DNA from: an uncultured Desulfobulbus sp.
GTDB lineage: Bacteria > Desulfobacterota > Desulfobulbia > Desulfobulbales > Desulfobulbaceae
Length of the DNA stretch: 64,000 nucleotides
Assembly (NCBI RefSeq): GCF_963664075.1
Contig: NZ_OY760916.1
Location: 2,730,001 to 2,794,000, forward strand
Direction: 5' to 3'
Within the stretch, counting starts at the first letter, position 1. The number at the start of each line of letters is the position of its first letter. Below, one piece after another: positions 51,617 through 60,410 of the stretch. The notes beneath the pieces are model-generated. The model saw only the letters and a program-made list of their open reading frames with translations. It searched no databases and was not told where the DNA came from. A program made the position numbers and the translations under genes.

Positions 51617-53302
51617 CTAAAGCATTCTCCCCAAAACCTCATCAACAGCCTTCGCCTGCTTCATACGTGCCTTGAGAAAATGCGCTGTTAAGTGATCACT
51701 GTTACCATCTATCAAATCGCAGAGTCCCTTAATCGAGGCTTCATCAGCCATCCCCATAACTTTACGGAGATTTTCAGCAAAATCGATCACAATTTTGCGG
51801 CTATCGCCCGAGGTGGACATAATCTCTGCATAGGTGCGCGGATTTTGCGAATGCACCCGTGACATGGCCAAAATCGGGTAGAGTGAGGTCAGGGTGCAAT
51901 GGCTTGCTATATCATCGGCAGTAATGTCGTTCTCGCCCAAGGTCATTGCCAGGGCCACAGAAATCATGGTGGGCAGCTTCTGGCCAATGCCCATAAGCAA
52001 GTCGTGTTTACTGGGAGAATCATGAAAAATATCCGCCCCATGCTTATAGAGAAAGGCCTCAAATTCACTGCAGAACATACCGCTACGCGAGGTACGTACC
52101 ACGATAGCATTTTTATCCTTCATGGTTGCAGCCTGTGGTCCCCAGAGATTATGGACCAGCATAACCTCGACATCTTCTTTGGTGGTTTCAAGCGCGGTTT
52201 GTATGGTGTCTTCTGACTCTCCGGCAAGCAAAACCAACGCCTGTCCAGCCGCCAGTAGCGGTGCATACCGACGGATCGTCGCAGAGGTCACAGAGATGGG
52301 CACACAGATTACCACCACATCAACCTCTCCGATCATTTTTTCCGGGCGTAAGGATGATGTCCGCCCGGTCATCTTGATCTCGTACCCCTCATTTTCCAAG
52401 CGATCGGCAAACCACTTACTCATGGCACCGGTCCCGATGAAACCAAAAGATTTAATGTATTTGGTTCGCATATCGACACGTGGAAAAGAGCCCAAAAGAC
52501 GAATCATCCCTTCCTGACCAATAACTTTTGATTCTATATGGGCAATGGCCGCGTTCATATTCTCGCTGGAGCTATGCCCCTCTGCCTCAATATAGATACG
52601 CAGCTTCTGGGTCTTGATGTCATTTTCCGTGCGCATATCGGCAATATTGATGCCACGGCGGGAAAATTCATTGAGTATATCCACCAAAATACCGACCCGA
52701 TCATCCAAAGGCTCGGTAATAAGCGTGGTGGCATCGTATCCGGTCACAGGTGCCAGCGAGTGACCAAGCACCGCATATCGGGTTCTGTTGTGGGGAGCTA
52801 CCTCCCGCTCAATGATGCGCAACCCATGGGCGGTCAGCGTTTCGGCATTGTCGATCACGGCTACCCCTTTCGTCTGCGCCGAACGTTGCCGCTCATCAAT
52901 AACCTTACTGATATCGGGCACGCTCATTTCTGCCACGGCAGGAAGCTGATTCTCAATAAACTCCTCGCATTGGTGGAACACTTCCCGCTTGCCGATAAGC
53001 AAAGTGATATCATCCACAGTATCTTCCGGATCAAAAACACCTAAAGAGAGGTTTGAGTGGAGCAGCACATTATCCACCCAATAGCCACTGCGAACCTGGT
53101 CAAAAAAACGGAAATACTGCTTCTTCTCCCCTTCACGGGTGTTATACACCGGGAGGACGGCATAATCAGTTTCTCCATGTATAAAGGCTGTCAGTAATGC
53201 CTTAATATGGGGATAGAGACAGATTTGAGCCTCTTTATCAAAGAGGATGGCAGCTTGCCAGGATTGGGAGTATTCCGGACCAAGGGTCGCTATCGTTTTC
53301 AT
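51617..53302 (-). CDS. Prephenate dehydratase-ACT-prephenate dehydrogenase fusion
   Basis: 561 residues from the ATG at 53302 (AAGGAA upstream). Domains: a PBP-like prephenate dehydratase domain (1-185: TLGPEYSQSWQAA, NAETLTAHGLRIIEREV, NRTRYAVLG); ACT domain (200-275: RVGILVDILNEFSRRGINIADMRTEN); TyrA prephenate dehydrogenase with the NAD loop FGFIGTGAMSKWFADRL, VDVVVICVPIS, VMLVHNLWGPQ and GIGQKLPTMISVALAMTLG. The dehydratase TRF motif is TRY and the first loop is changed, so that activity may be weak. The fusion order PheA-ACT-TyrA links phenylalanine and tyrosine synthesis. Leader hairpins lie just upstream. Confidence 0.82.
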   Translation of the reverse strand: MKTIATLGPEYSQSWQAAILFDKEAQICLYPHIKALLTAFIHGETDYAVLPVYNTREGEKKQYFRFFDQVRSGYWVDNVLLHSNLSLGVFDPEDTVDDITLLIGKREVFHQCEEFIENQLPAVAEMSVPDISKVIDERQRSAQTKGVAVIDNAETLTAHGLRIIEREVAPHNRTRYAVLGHSLAPVTGYDATTLITEPLDDRVGILVDILNEFSRRGINIADMRTENDIKTQKLRIYIEAEGHSSSENMNAAIAHIESKVIGQEGMIRLLGSFPRVDMRTKYIKSFGFIGTGAMSKWFADRLENEGYEIKMTGRTSSLRPEKMIGEVDVVVICVPISVTSATIRRYAPLLAAGQALVLLAGESEDTIQTALETTKEDVEVMLVHNLWGPQAATMKDKNAIVVRTSRSGMFCSEFEAFLYKHGADIFHDSPSKHDLLMGIGQKLPTMISVALAMTLGENDITADDIASHCTLTSLYPILAMSRVHSQNPRTYAEIMSTSGDSRKIVIDFAENLRKVMGMADEASIKGLCDLIDGNSDHLTAHFLKARMKQAKAVDEVLGRML

Positions 53303-53339
53303 TGCGAAAAATTCCTTAACCATAAGTATCGGGTTGAGC

Positions 53340-53433
53340 CCAGGTTTTAGAACCCACCCCTTACACAACAGCACCAAAAGAGACTGAAACCTGGTGGAAA
53401 AACCAGGCTAAAACACGTCCAACCCGACGTGTT
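53340..53433 (-). promoter_or_regulatory. Leader with mutually exclusive hairpins before the pheA-tyrA fusion
   Basis: On the minus strand, AACACGTC/GACGTGTT (53426-53433 and 53412-53419) make a first hairpin followed by TTTT. CCTGG (53403-53407) can pair with CCAGG (53390-53394), or CCAGGTTT (53387-53394) with AAACCTGG (53340-53347) 40 nt later, so the two cannot form together. This is the layout of an attenuator or translational switch. No leader peptide rich in Phe or Tyr is evident. Confidence 0.4.
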
Positions 53434-53663
53434 ACAAGCTCAGGCCCGTATAGTAAAGGCTTTTTTCGTCTTTTCCGCTTCAGAGGATTCGAAAAAAGAG
53501 CAGATACACAATTGTTTTAGGAGCTCCCCCAGGGCAAACAGAAAGCATATTTCTCCTTGTTTTTTATTGACTCTTTTTCTCTCCCCTCCATACAATATCC
53601 CCTAAAAGGATGCCCAGCTTTGATCCCACCACCAATACTCTCTTCTCCTGCGGAGTTTTTTTT

Positions 53664-54695
53664 ATGCCTGGTACCCTCTTCCGCCAACCAGCCGTCCTCA
53701 TCATTGAGGATGAAGTGCCCCAGCGCCATATGCTGCAAAATCAACTCAAAACCCAGGGCTATCCGGTCATGGTGGCAGAGGATGGGCGAACAGGATTAAA
53801 GCTATGGGCTGAACATCCGGAAATTCGTCTGATTATTACTGACCTCTCCATGCCGGACATGGATGGAGTGGAAGTGGTCCGTGAGATACGCTGCCAGGAA
53901 AAAAGCTACACCTACCTGATGGTGCTCACGGGAATTGATGACAAAGAGTGGCTGCTCAAAGCGCTCTCTGCCGGGGCGGACGATTTTGTGCATAAACCAG
54001 TTTTACGGGAGGAACTCAACCTTCGGTTACTCAGCGCCCAGCGGTTACTGCGTCTGGAGGATCAGTACCGGCTGGTTGGCGGACTGGCTGAACTGGCTGC
54101 GGTGCGGGCAGGCGAAGAGGCCTCTCGCGTTCAGCGTCTTAAGCTCTACTGTCGCGTCCTGGCAACTGATCTGCTCACCCACCATCCCGATCTGGGGCTG
54201 AATAAACAGCTCATCGATGATCTGGCCAATGCAAGCGTCTTACATGACATCGGGATTATGAACGTGCCTGACGGACTGTTGAACAAACGAGGACGGGTTT
54301 CACCACGGGAAAAGGAGCTGATCCAACAACACGCCCTGGAGGGCGGCAAGATTCTCCAAAAGCTGTATGTCGAAACGGGCTCGACCTACCTGCTCCTGGC
54401 CCACCAGATGGCCACCTATCACCATGAACGCTGGGACGGCAGCGGTTATCCGGAAGGACTTAAGGGAACAGAGATTCCTCTGTCCGCCCGAATTGTCGCC
54501 CTTGCCAATACCTATAATGTACTGCGCTCACGTAGACCCTATAAAGACCCCATGCCGCAGGAACACACCGAGCGGGTAATCATGGAGGATAGCGGCAAGC
54601 AGTTTGATCCGATGCTGGTGGAAAGCTTTGATCGGGTCAAACTGCAGATGGCTGAGATACATGAAGAGAATCGTGATCTCTCCGAGACCTGGTAA
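53664..54695 (+). CDS. HD-GYP response regulator (cyclic di-GMP phosphodiesterase type)
   Basis: 343 residues from the ATG at 53664 (GGAG 8 bp upstream). Receiver with VLIIEDEVPQ, phospho-Asp in LIITDLSMPDMDG, Thr in LMVLTGID and Lys in FVHKPVLR; then an HD-GYP domain with HDIGIMNVPDGLLNK, the middle His QQHALEGGKIL, ATYHHERWDGSGYPEGLKG and IVALANTYNVLRSRRPYK. HD-GYP proteins hydrolyse cyclic di-GMP; the HD and GYP motifs are intact, so activity is likely. The DxxxD usually found at the second metal ligand reads ALANTYNVL (Asn for Asp), an atypical feature. Confidence 0.9.
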   Translation: MPGTLFRQPAVLIIEDEVPQRHMLQNQLKTQGYPVMVAEDGRTGLKLWAEHPEIRLIITDLSMPDMDGVEVVREIRCQEKSYTYLMVLTGIDDKEWLLKALSAGADDFVHKPVLREELNLRLLSAQRLLRLEDQYRLVGGLAELAAVRAGEEASRVQRLKLYCRVLATDLLTHHPDLGLNKQLIDDLANASVLHDIGIMNVPDGLLNKRGRVSPREKELIQQHALEGGKILQKLYVETGSTYLLLAHQMATYHHERWDGSGYPEGLKGTEIPLSARIVALANTYNVLRSRRPYKDPMPQEHTERVIMEDSGKQFDPMLVESFDRVKLQMAEIHEENRDLSETW

Positions 54696-54739
54696 AGACC
54701 AAAATTTGAGTACCTTCCTTGCATTTTAATGCTGTACAC

Positions 54740-55916
54740 TTACTGCATATTAGCCTCAACAGCATCGCTTGCCAGAGCTTGCATCATGTCTTTATCAAAA
54801 GAGTCGATGATTAGGATCCCTGACCATCCTTTTCGATTTTCAAAGGCCCGCAGGACCCTGGCATTGAGCTTCTCTGAATAATTTTCAGGGGTGTCAGGCA
54901 TGGTGATTGAGACATAGTTCAGCTTCAATTTCCCCTGACAGGCTGCATCCGAGCCTTTGGCTTGCATACATTTTTCATAAAAGTCCTTCGATATATTCAA
55001 ATTTTTTGTCGTCATTATTGAGCGACGTCGCCTTCCCCATGTAATAATCCTGGGCGGCATTGTATTTTTTGCTGCTTTGATAGCTGGTCTTATCTCCTAT
55101 ACGTATTGGAATGCCGCCTAGATTTGGGATACAGCTTGTATCCTCACTGCTCTCACAGCGGTTCAAAGCAACAATCTTTCCGCGTGCTTCACGCAAGGTT
55201 GGAAGACTCTCCGCTCGGTAAAATTTGCCAAGGAGGCCCACGTTGTTTTCATCGGTGAGCCAGTTGCCAATCTTTTTCCGATCCCCTGAGTCAACCTTCA
55301 TGGAGAGGAGCACAAATTCATTGGGATTTTCTTTGAGGAACCTGTTGACCTGGCCAATAGCCTGGGCGAAAGAGAGGTTGAGGGAATAGTCTCCGCGATA
55401 CATTTCCACCTGGTCATTTTTCCATCCCAAACGAAAATCGAGAAAACGAACACCGCTTCGCACCTTGGCCTGATCACCCAGCCAGCTCTTTAATGCAAAG
55501 TTATCGTCGTCTCCGAACACGGTGATAATGAAACGATCCTGCTTATCTTCGTGATGCCTGATTTGCACCCTGAACAAACCTCCCTTCTGGGTCGTCATCG
55601 TCCAGCCCCAAGCGTCCTTCAAGGCGAATTTAACTTCTCTGTTGTCTGCACTGAGCCGCAGCTGAATCTTAGCCTTGGCACCAAATTTCCCCTCCAAGTA
55701 GCCAAGATTTTTTTCACTGTTCTTGTTGATGGTCCCCGAGGTTTTGTCACGAATCTTCGTGTCCTTTGCAAGTTTACTCGCCTAGGAAAAGCTGTATTTG
55801 AGGGGCTTGTCTCGGCTGTTGATCACTTTAATGAGGGCACCTTTTCCAGCAAAGGGGGTGCCGAATGGCAGCAGACTGAACAGGATTATAAGCAACAGTG
55901 TAGTAACTCGGCGCAT
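54740..55916 (-). pseudogene. Broken phosphatidylinositol-specific phospholipase C-like gene
   Basis: Start ATG at 55916 with GAGGTGATC upstream; signal peptide LLLIILFSLLPFGTPFAG. An in-frame TAG follows after YSFS (near 55785). The frame then continues through KDAWGWTMTTQKGGLF, SGVRFLDFRLGWKNDQVEMY and QVNRFLKENPNEFVLLSMKV, which match the PI-PLC X domain strand and helix pattern, to a shift in an A6 run near 55002, after which KNLNISKDFYEKCMQAKGSD and the C-terminus follow in the next frame. The His of the PI-PLC catalytic pair is not seen. Two lesions make this a pseudogene; each may be an error of sequence. Confidence 0.65.
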
Positions 55917-56120
55917 AGATCACCTCTTTGGGGTTATGGCAGAAGCAAGCCCTTGACGACAAGGAACAGGCCAGCTCCTTCACTCAGCACTGGAACGTTC
56001 TTTATGCACAAAAATCCTATTAACATTCGATACATACCCACACCATTAGTGCCACATTGTAACCTTGTTAACCTCCTCGTCATCCTTCCGATACCGTTGC
56101 ATTTCCCCTGAAACAAAAAA

Positions 56121-56163
56121 CCGGCAAGGGCCGGAACCGCTTACACGGGATAGTCCTTGCCGG
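56121..56163 (-). terminator. Rho-independent terminator downstream of the CoA-disulfide reductase gene
   Basis: On the minus strand CCGGCAAGG pairs with CCTTGCCGG, followed by TTTTTTG. The loop contains a second GC-rich stretch. It stands 60 bp after the reductase stop. Confidence 0.85.
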
Positions 56164-56223
56164 CCGAGTGGGCAACTCGTACGACATTTTCTCTAGGTGG
56201 GGCTTTAGGTACTACAACTCCAC

Positions 56224-57918
56224 TTATTTTTTACGACCATAGGGCCAGGCCATAATACCCCCTTCCATGACCTTGACGTTGGTGAATCCATGGGCTCGGA
56301 GAATGCACTCTGCTTCATAGCCGCGCAGCGAGATCTTGCAGAAGGCAATAATTTCTGCGTTTTTATCGGCAGGTAGAGCGTCAAGTTTTGTCCGTAGGGC
56401 ACCGAGCGGAATCAGATTTTCGCCGATCCCCATCTCCATTTCTTCAAACTCGTTGGGATTACGGCCATCCAAAAAGAATGGTTTTTCGCCTGCATCCAGC
56501 TTAGCCTTGACCTCAACGCTTGAGATACCGTGCATCCGCCCTTTGAGTTTGTTCTCCATAAGGTGACAGGCGGCGATAAAATGATCAATAGCCGGAGAGA
56601 ACGGCGGTGCGTAGGGCAGATCAGAGGTGATCACGTCGGTAACACTCAACTTGCCCTGAATTGCCATGGCGGCGGTGGCAATCTGACGGCTGACATCCCC
56701 AAGCCCGACACACTGGTAGCCAAGAATGCGCTGGTCCTTATCCACCAGCAGTTTGGAAATCAGGATTTTTGCCCCCATAAATCCGGGTTTATCGGGGCTG
56801 GCATTGACCACGGTGGTGTAGCCCTCAAGTCCGATGCGCTTGGCGGCCTTTTCTGAAAGCCCTGTGGAACCAGCGGCAAAATCAAAGGCCTTACAGATAC
56901 CGGTGTGAATGGTTCCGGGAAAGGTCGCCACGTTGCCGCTGATCAGGTTCTCGCCAATAACGCGCCCCTCTAAATTTGCCAGGTCGCCCATGGGAGCAAA
57001 GGCCTTGTCGCCTGTGATACGGTTGGTGACCTCGACACAGTCGCCAGCGGCATAGATGTCCGGATCTGAGGTCTGCATATATTCATCTACGGTGATGCCA
57101 CCGAATTTGCCGATCTCAAGCTTTGCCTCACGTCCGATCTCCGAGTTGGGGCGTACACCAATGGCCATAACCGCCACAGAGCAATCAATCACGGTGCCAT
57201 CGGCCAGTTTCACACCGGTGAGTTTTCCGCCCTCACCGATAAACTCTGCAACACCAACGCCGGTAATCACTTCAGCCCCTTTGGCCTTGATATGGTTTTC
57301 CACCAGTTTAGCCAGATCCCAATCCAGAAAGGTGAGTATCTGATCAACCGCCTCAACCACGGTGACTTGAATACCTGATTCCTGCAGAGCCTCACAGGCC
57401 TCAATACCGATGAGCCCACCACCGATGACCACGGCTTTTTTCACCTCACCCTTATCGCGGACCGCGCGCAGGTAGTCGGTGTTTGCCATGGAAACCAAAG
57501 TAGTGATCCCCTCTAGATTTACACCGGGAATGGGGGGAACATTGGCACGGGCACCGGTGGCGATGACCAACTTATCGTAGGGGATGGTCTGCTCTTCGCC
57601 ACTGGTGACGTTGCGGCAGATAACGGATTTTTCCGCCCGGTTGATGGCAACGACCTCGGTCTCCACCAATGCATTGATTTTTTTGGCTTTCTGAAAAAAA
57701 ACCGGGTCTCGGACAACACCGGCCGGGGTGCAGATCAAGGCGTTCCGATCGTTGAAGGTTCCCCCTACATAGTAGGGATACCCACAGGAGGCCATGGAGA
57801 GATCGTGGTCTTTCTGGATCATAGTAATATCAGCAAACTCATCAAGCCGCCGGGCTTTAGCTGCAGCCTTCGCACCGGCGGCGGAACCACCGATGACAAC
57901 AATCTTCTTAGTGCTCAT
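56224..57918 (-). CDS. CoA-disulfide reductase/NAD(P)H oxidase with C-terminal rhodanese domain
   Basis: 564 residues from the ATG at 57918 (AAGGAGAAGG upstream). FAD loop VVIGGSAAGAKAAAKARR, the single active-site Cys in MASCGYPYYVGG (CoADR type), NAD loop AVVIGGGLIGIEACEAL, FAD motif IYAAGDCVEV and dimer domain SDLPYAPPFSPAIDHFIAAC. The last 100 residues are a rhodanese domain with active-site loop FCKISLRGYEA and LDGRNPNEFEEMEMG. The family (CoADR-Rhd, Npsr-like) reduces CoA-disulfide, polysulfide or sulfur. It would be cytoplasmic. It lies 103 bp downstream of the tetR gene on the same strand. Confidence 0.92.
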   Translation of the reverse strand: MSTKKIVVIGGSAAGAKAAAKARRLDEFADITMIQKDHDLSMASCGYPYYVGGTFNDRNALICTPAGVVRDPVFFQKAKKINALVETEVVAINRAEKSVICRNVTSGEEQTIPYDKLVIATGARANVPPIPGVNLEGITTLVSMANTDYLRAVRDKGEVKKAVVIGGGLIGIEACEALQESGIQVTVVEAVDQILTFLDWDLAKLVENHIKAKGAEVITGVGVAEFIGEGGKLTGVKLADGTVIDCSVAVMAIGVRPNSEIGREAKLEIGKFGGITVDEYMQTSDPDIYAAGDCVEVTNRITGDKAFAPMGDLANLEGRVIGENLISGNVATFPGTIHTGICKAFDFAAGSTGLSEKAAKRIGLEGYTTVVNASPDKPGFMGAKILISKLLVDKDQRILGYQCVGLGDVSRQIATAAMAIQGKLSVTDVITSDLPYAPPFSPAIDHFIAACHLMENKLKGRMHGISSVEVKAKLDAGEKPFFLDGRNPNEFEEMEMGIGENLIPLGALRTKLDALPADKNAEIIAFCKISLRGYEAECILRAHGFTNVKVMEGGIMAWPYGRKK

Positions 57919-58023
57919 CAAACCTTCTCCTTAAAATTGATACTTAATCAATAGTGCTCAATTCTGAGCTGAAATACATTTTGCAGCCAGTTGTGCTGCA
58001 GAACTCATGCTTTCGGCTTCTAC

Positions 58024-58590
58024 TCACGTTGGGGCTCCAGACTTGAGTAGAGCCAGTAACCCTCGTACGGCCCGGTAGTAGGGCTCATCATTTCCAGCGG
58101 CCTTGGCCAGGACATAGCCTCCTTGAAGGATTCCTGCGATGGCTGCTGCTGCATCCTCGACAATCAAGGTAGAGGTAAACTCACCGAGTTCCTGCCCCTC
58201 CTTGATGACTTCTGCAATCTGCACCTGTAACCAGTCAAAGGTGGCATCCACCGGACGATGCAACTCCTCATTCACCACGATTTCAGGATCAGCAGTCAGG
58301 CGTCCGAGTTGACAGCCTTGGAGCACACTGCGCTCCTGCAGCAAAAAGGCTTCGATCCGCTCATACGGACTCCCCGGCCCCTGCAGCTTGCTCTGGGCAA
58401 AAGATCTGATCTGCTCAGCACAACGTTCAATAGCTGCCAGTGCAAGATCCGACTTCCCCTTGAAATGGTGATACATACTCCCCTGCCCTACACCGGCGCG
58501 TTGCTGAATTGCTTTGGGACTTGTGCCCACGTAACCGCGCTCCCACAGTAAGGACTGGGTACTCTTGATTAATTTCTCTCGTGCATCCAT
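58024..58590 (-). CDS. TetR-family transcriptional repressor
   Basis: 188 residues. N-terminal TetR HTH: LIKSTQSLLWERGYVGTSPKAIQQRAGVGQGSMYHHFKGKSDL; the rest is a helical ligand domain with RLTADPEIVVNEELHRPVD and IVEDAAAAIAGILQGGYVLAKA (TetR_C_6-like). The promoter region holds the dyad ATACCAGTAGGTAC 28 bp upstream of the start, the expected place for autoregulation. It probably also controls the CoA-disulfide reductase gene behind it and the divergent sigma-54 activator. The inducer is unknown. Confidence 0.9.
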   Translation of the reverse strand: MDAREKLIKSTQSLLWERGYVGTSPKAIQQRAGVGQGSMYHHFKGKSDLALAAIERCAEQIRSFAQSKLQGPGSPYERIEAFLLQERSVLQGCQLGRLTADPEIVVNEELHRPVDATFDWLQVQIAEVIKEGQELGEFTSTLIVEDAAAAIAGILQGGYVLAKAAGNDEPYYRAVRGLLALLKSGAPT

Positions 58591-58617
58591 TCAAAATCTC
58601 GTCTTTTTCAATTTTAC

Positions 58618-58631
58618 ATACCAGTAGGTAC
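58618..58631. promoter_or_regulatory. TetR operator-like palindrome of the tetR/activator region
   Basis: ATACCAGTAGGTAC, identical to the site at 25341-25354 and like it followed by a TACAAT -10-like hexamer facing the sigma-54 activator. It is 28 bp from the tetR start. Confidence 0.7.
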
Positions 58632-58784
58632 AATACCAAATCAACAGAAGCAAGCAAAAAAGAGCGCCCCGTGCAGATACCACATTTGTGTAGAATCATA
58701 CGGACGGACCTTGCTATTCCTGACGGTGCTGATTATTTGAAATGCCTAAGAAGTTCCCCTGAATCCGTAAGCAAACATTTTTTG

Positions 58785-60191
58785 ATGGCCAAAAACGATA
58801 AACCAACACATTCGGTTACCGACATTATCCTGGAATCTATCTCCGATGGCGTCTTCACCGTCAATCACGAGTGGCGGATCATGTCGTTTAACCGTGCTGC
58901 CGAAGAAATCACCGGGGTTTCCCGTGATGAGGCCATCGGTCGTTTTTGCTGGGAGGTCTTTCGCTCAAACATGTGCGAGGGAGATTGCGCTCTCAGGCGC
59001 ACCATGCAGGAAGGGCGCTCCTTTGTTTCCAGCTCGACCTACATTATCAGCAGCGACAAAAAGCGCATCCCTATCTCTGTCTCGACAGCACCTCTCAAAG
59101 ATGAGTCCGGAGAAATCCTTGGGGGGGTGGAAACCTTTCGCGACAACACCGTGGTGGAGGAACTGCGCCGGGAACTCAGCGGCAGCTTTCATCAGGGTGA
59201 TATGGTGAGTTGCAGCCATGCCATGAAAAAAATCTTTGCCGTCCTCCCGCAGATCGCTGAGAGTGACTCCACCGTGCTCATCGAGGGAGAGACAGGAACA
59301 GGCAAAGAAATCATGGCTAAATCCCTGCATGACCTCTCTGGACGAAGAAAGAAGCCTTTTGTCGCCATCAACTGCGGCGCCCTGCCCGACACCCTCTTGG
59401 AGTCTGAACTCTTTGGCTACAAGGCAGGAGCATTTACCAACGCAGCCCAGGACAAGCCCGGCTATTTCTCTCTGGCAGAGGGAGGCACCATCCTCCTTGA
59501 TGAGCTAGGGGAAACCAGCCCGGCCTTTCAGGTGAAGCTGTTACGGGTTCTGGAAGAGCGGGAGTTTTTACCGCTTGGCGGAGTCAAAAAGGTCAAGATT
59601 AACGTCCGTATCCTGGCGGCGACCAATAAAAATCTCGAGTCCATGGTGGACGAGGGGGCTTTTCGCCAAGATCTCTTTTACCGCATCAATATCGTTCGCC
59701 TGGCCCTGCCACCGCTGCGCGAGCGTAAGGAAGACATTCCTCTCCTGATCGACCGCTTTATTGACCGTATGAATCGTTTGCGCGGTAAGGCGGTCAACGG
59801 GATCGAGGCCGAGGCCCTGGAGCGCCTTATGGCCCACCATTACCCCGGTAATATTCGCGAGCTGGAAAATATCATCGAACACGCCTTCATACTCTGCAAC
59901 CAAGGGCCAATTGGCCTGCATCACCTTCCCTCTCACTTAAACGGCCCTGCTCACACCCCACTGCCGGTCAGTAGCCCTTCATCCATGAGTCAGATCCACC
60001 GGTCCACGGAACGGGAGGTTATCCTGGCCGCGCTTGAGCGCAATCAGTACAACCGGCTCGCCACGGCTAAAGAGCTGGGCATGCACAAGAGCACCCTCTT
60101 TCGCAAGTTGAAAAAACTCAACCTCGATTTACCTGATATCGACGGCCGCACACAGTCCCTCCAAAATCGATCCAAATTCCTGAAGCTCTGA
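58785..60191 (+). CDS. PAS sigma-54-dependent activator with GAFTNA loop (probable ORP-cluster regulator)
   Basis: 468 residues from the ATG at 58785; the frame is open to 58581 but that part overlaps the TetR operator and start region. PAS domain (DGVFTVNHEWRIMSFNRAAEEI) with cysteines in GRFCWEVFRSNMCEGDC; AAA+ with Walker A GETGTGKE, ILLDELGETSP and FRQDLFYRINIVRL; Fis-type HTH (NRLATAKELGMHKSTLFRKL). The sigma-54 contact loop reads GAFTNA instead of GAFTGA. It is the paralogue of the activator at 25533. It stands directly before the ORP-type cluster, in the same place as the sigma-54 regulator of that cluster in Desulfovibrio. Confidence 0.9.
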   Translation: MAKNDKPTHSVTDIILESISDGVFTVNHEWRIMSFNRAAEEITGVSRDEAIGRFCWEVFRSNMCEGDCALRRTMQEGRSFVSSSTYIISSDKKRIPISVSTAPLKDESGEILGGVETFRDNTVVEELRRELSGSFHQGDMVSCSHAMKKIFAVLPQIAESDSTVLIEGETGTGKEIMAKSLHDLSGRRKKPFVAINCGALPDTLLESELFGYKAGAFTNAAQDKPGYFSLAEGGTILLDELGETSPAFQVKLLRVLEEREFLPLGGVKKVKINVRILAATNKNLESMVDEGAFRQDLFYRINIVRLALPPLRERKEDIPLLIDRFIDRMNRLRGKAVNGIEAEALERLMAHHYPGNIRELENIIEHAFILCNQGPIGLHHLPSHLNGPAHTPLPVSSPSSMSQIHRSTEREVILAALERNQYNRLATAKELGMHKSTLFRKLKKLNLDLPDIDGRTQSLQNRSKFLKL

Positions 60192-60383
60192 CATGGTGCA
60201 TCTGTCCAGCCGCAAAGAACGGCTTGGATTCCTGAGAGTCGCTTAGACGCATGCGCACACAGTCGCACAGGGTCGCATTAAAGTGGCAAATGCGCCTGTA
60301 TCGACAGTCTCACTCCAAAAAAAATCTTTTCTTCACGTTTAAATTCAACAATTTACCAACTATAACCACGCTCCTTTTCTCGC

Positions 60384-60399
60384 TGGCATGATGTATGCT
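60384..60399 (+). promoter_or_regulatory. Sigma-54 promoter of the ORP-type operon
   Basis: TGGCATGATGTATGCT carries GG and GC with 10 bp between them and a near-consensus TGGCAnG. The predicted start is near 60410, directly at the first ATG (60411). Upstream (60240-60300) there are partial dyads of CGCATGCG and GTGCGACTG type that could be activator sites. Confidence 0.75.
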
Positions 60400-60410
60400 T
60401 ATGCACAAGC

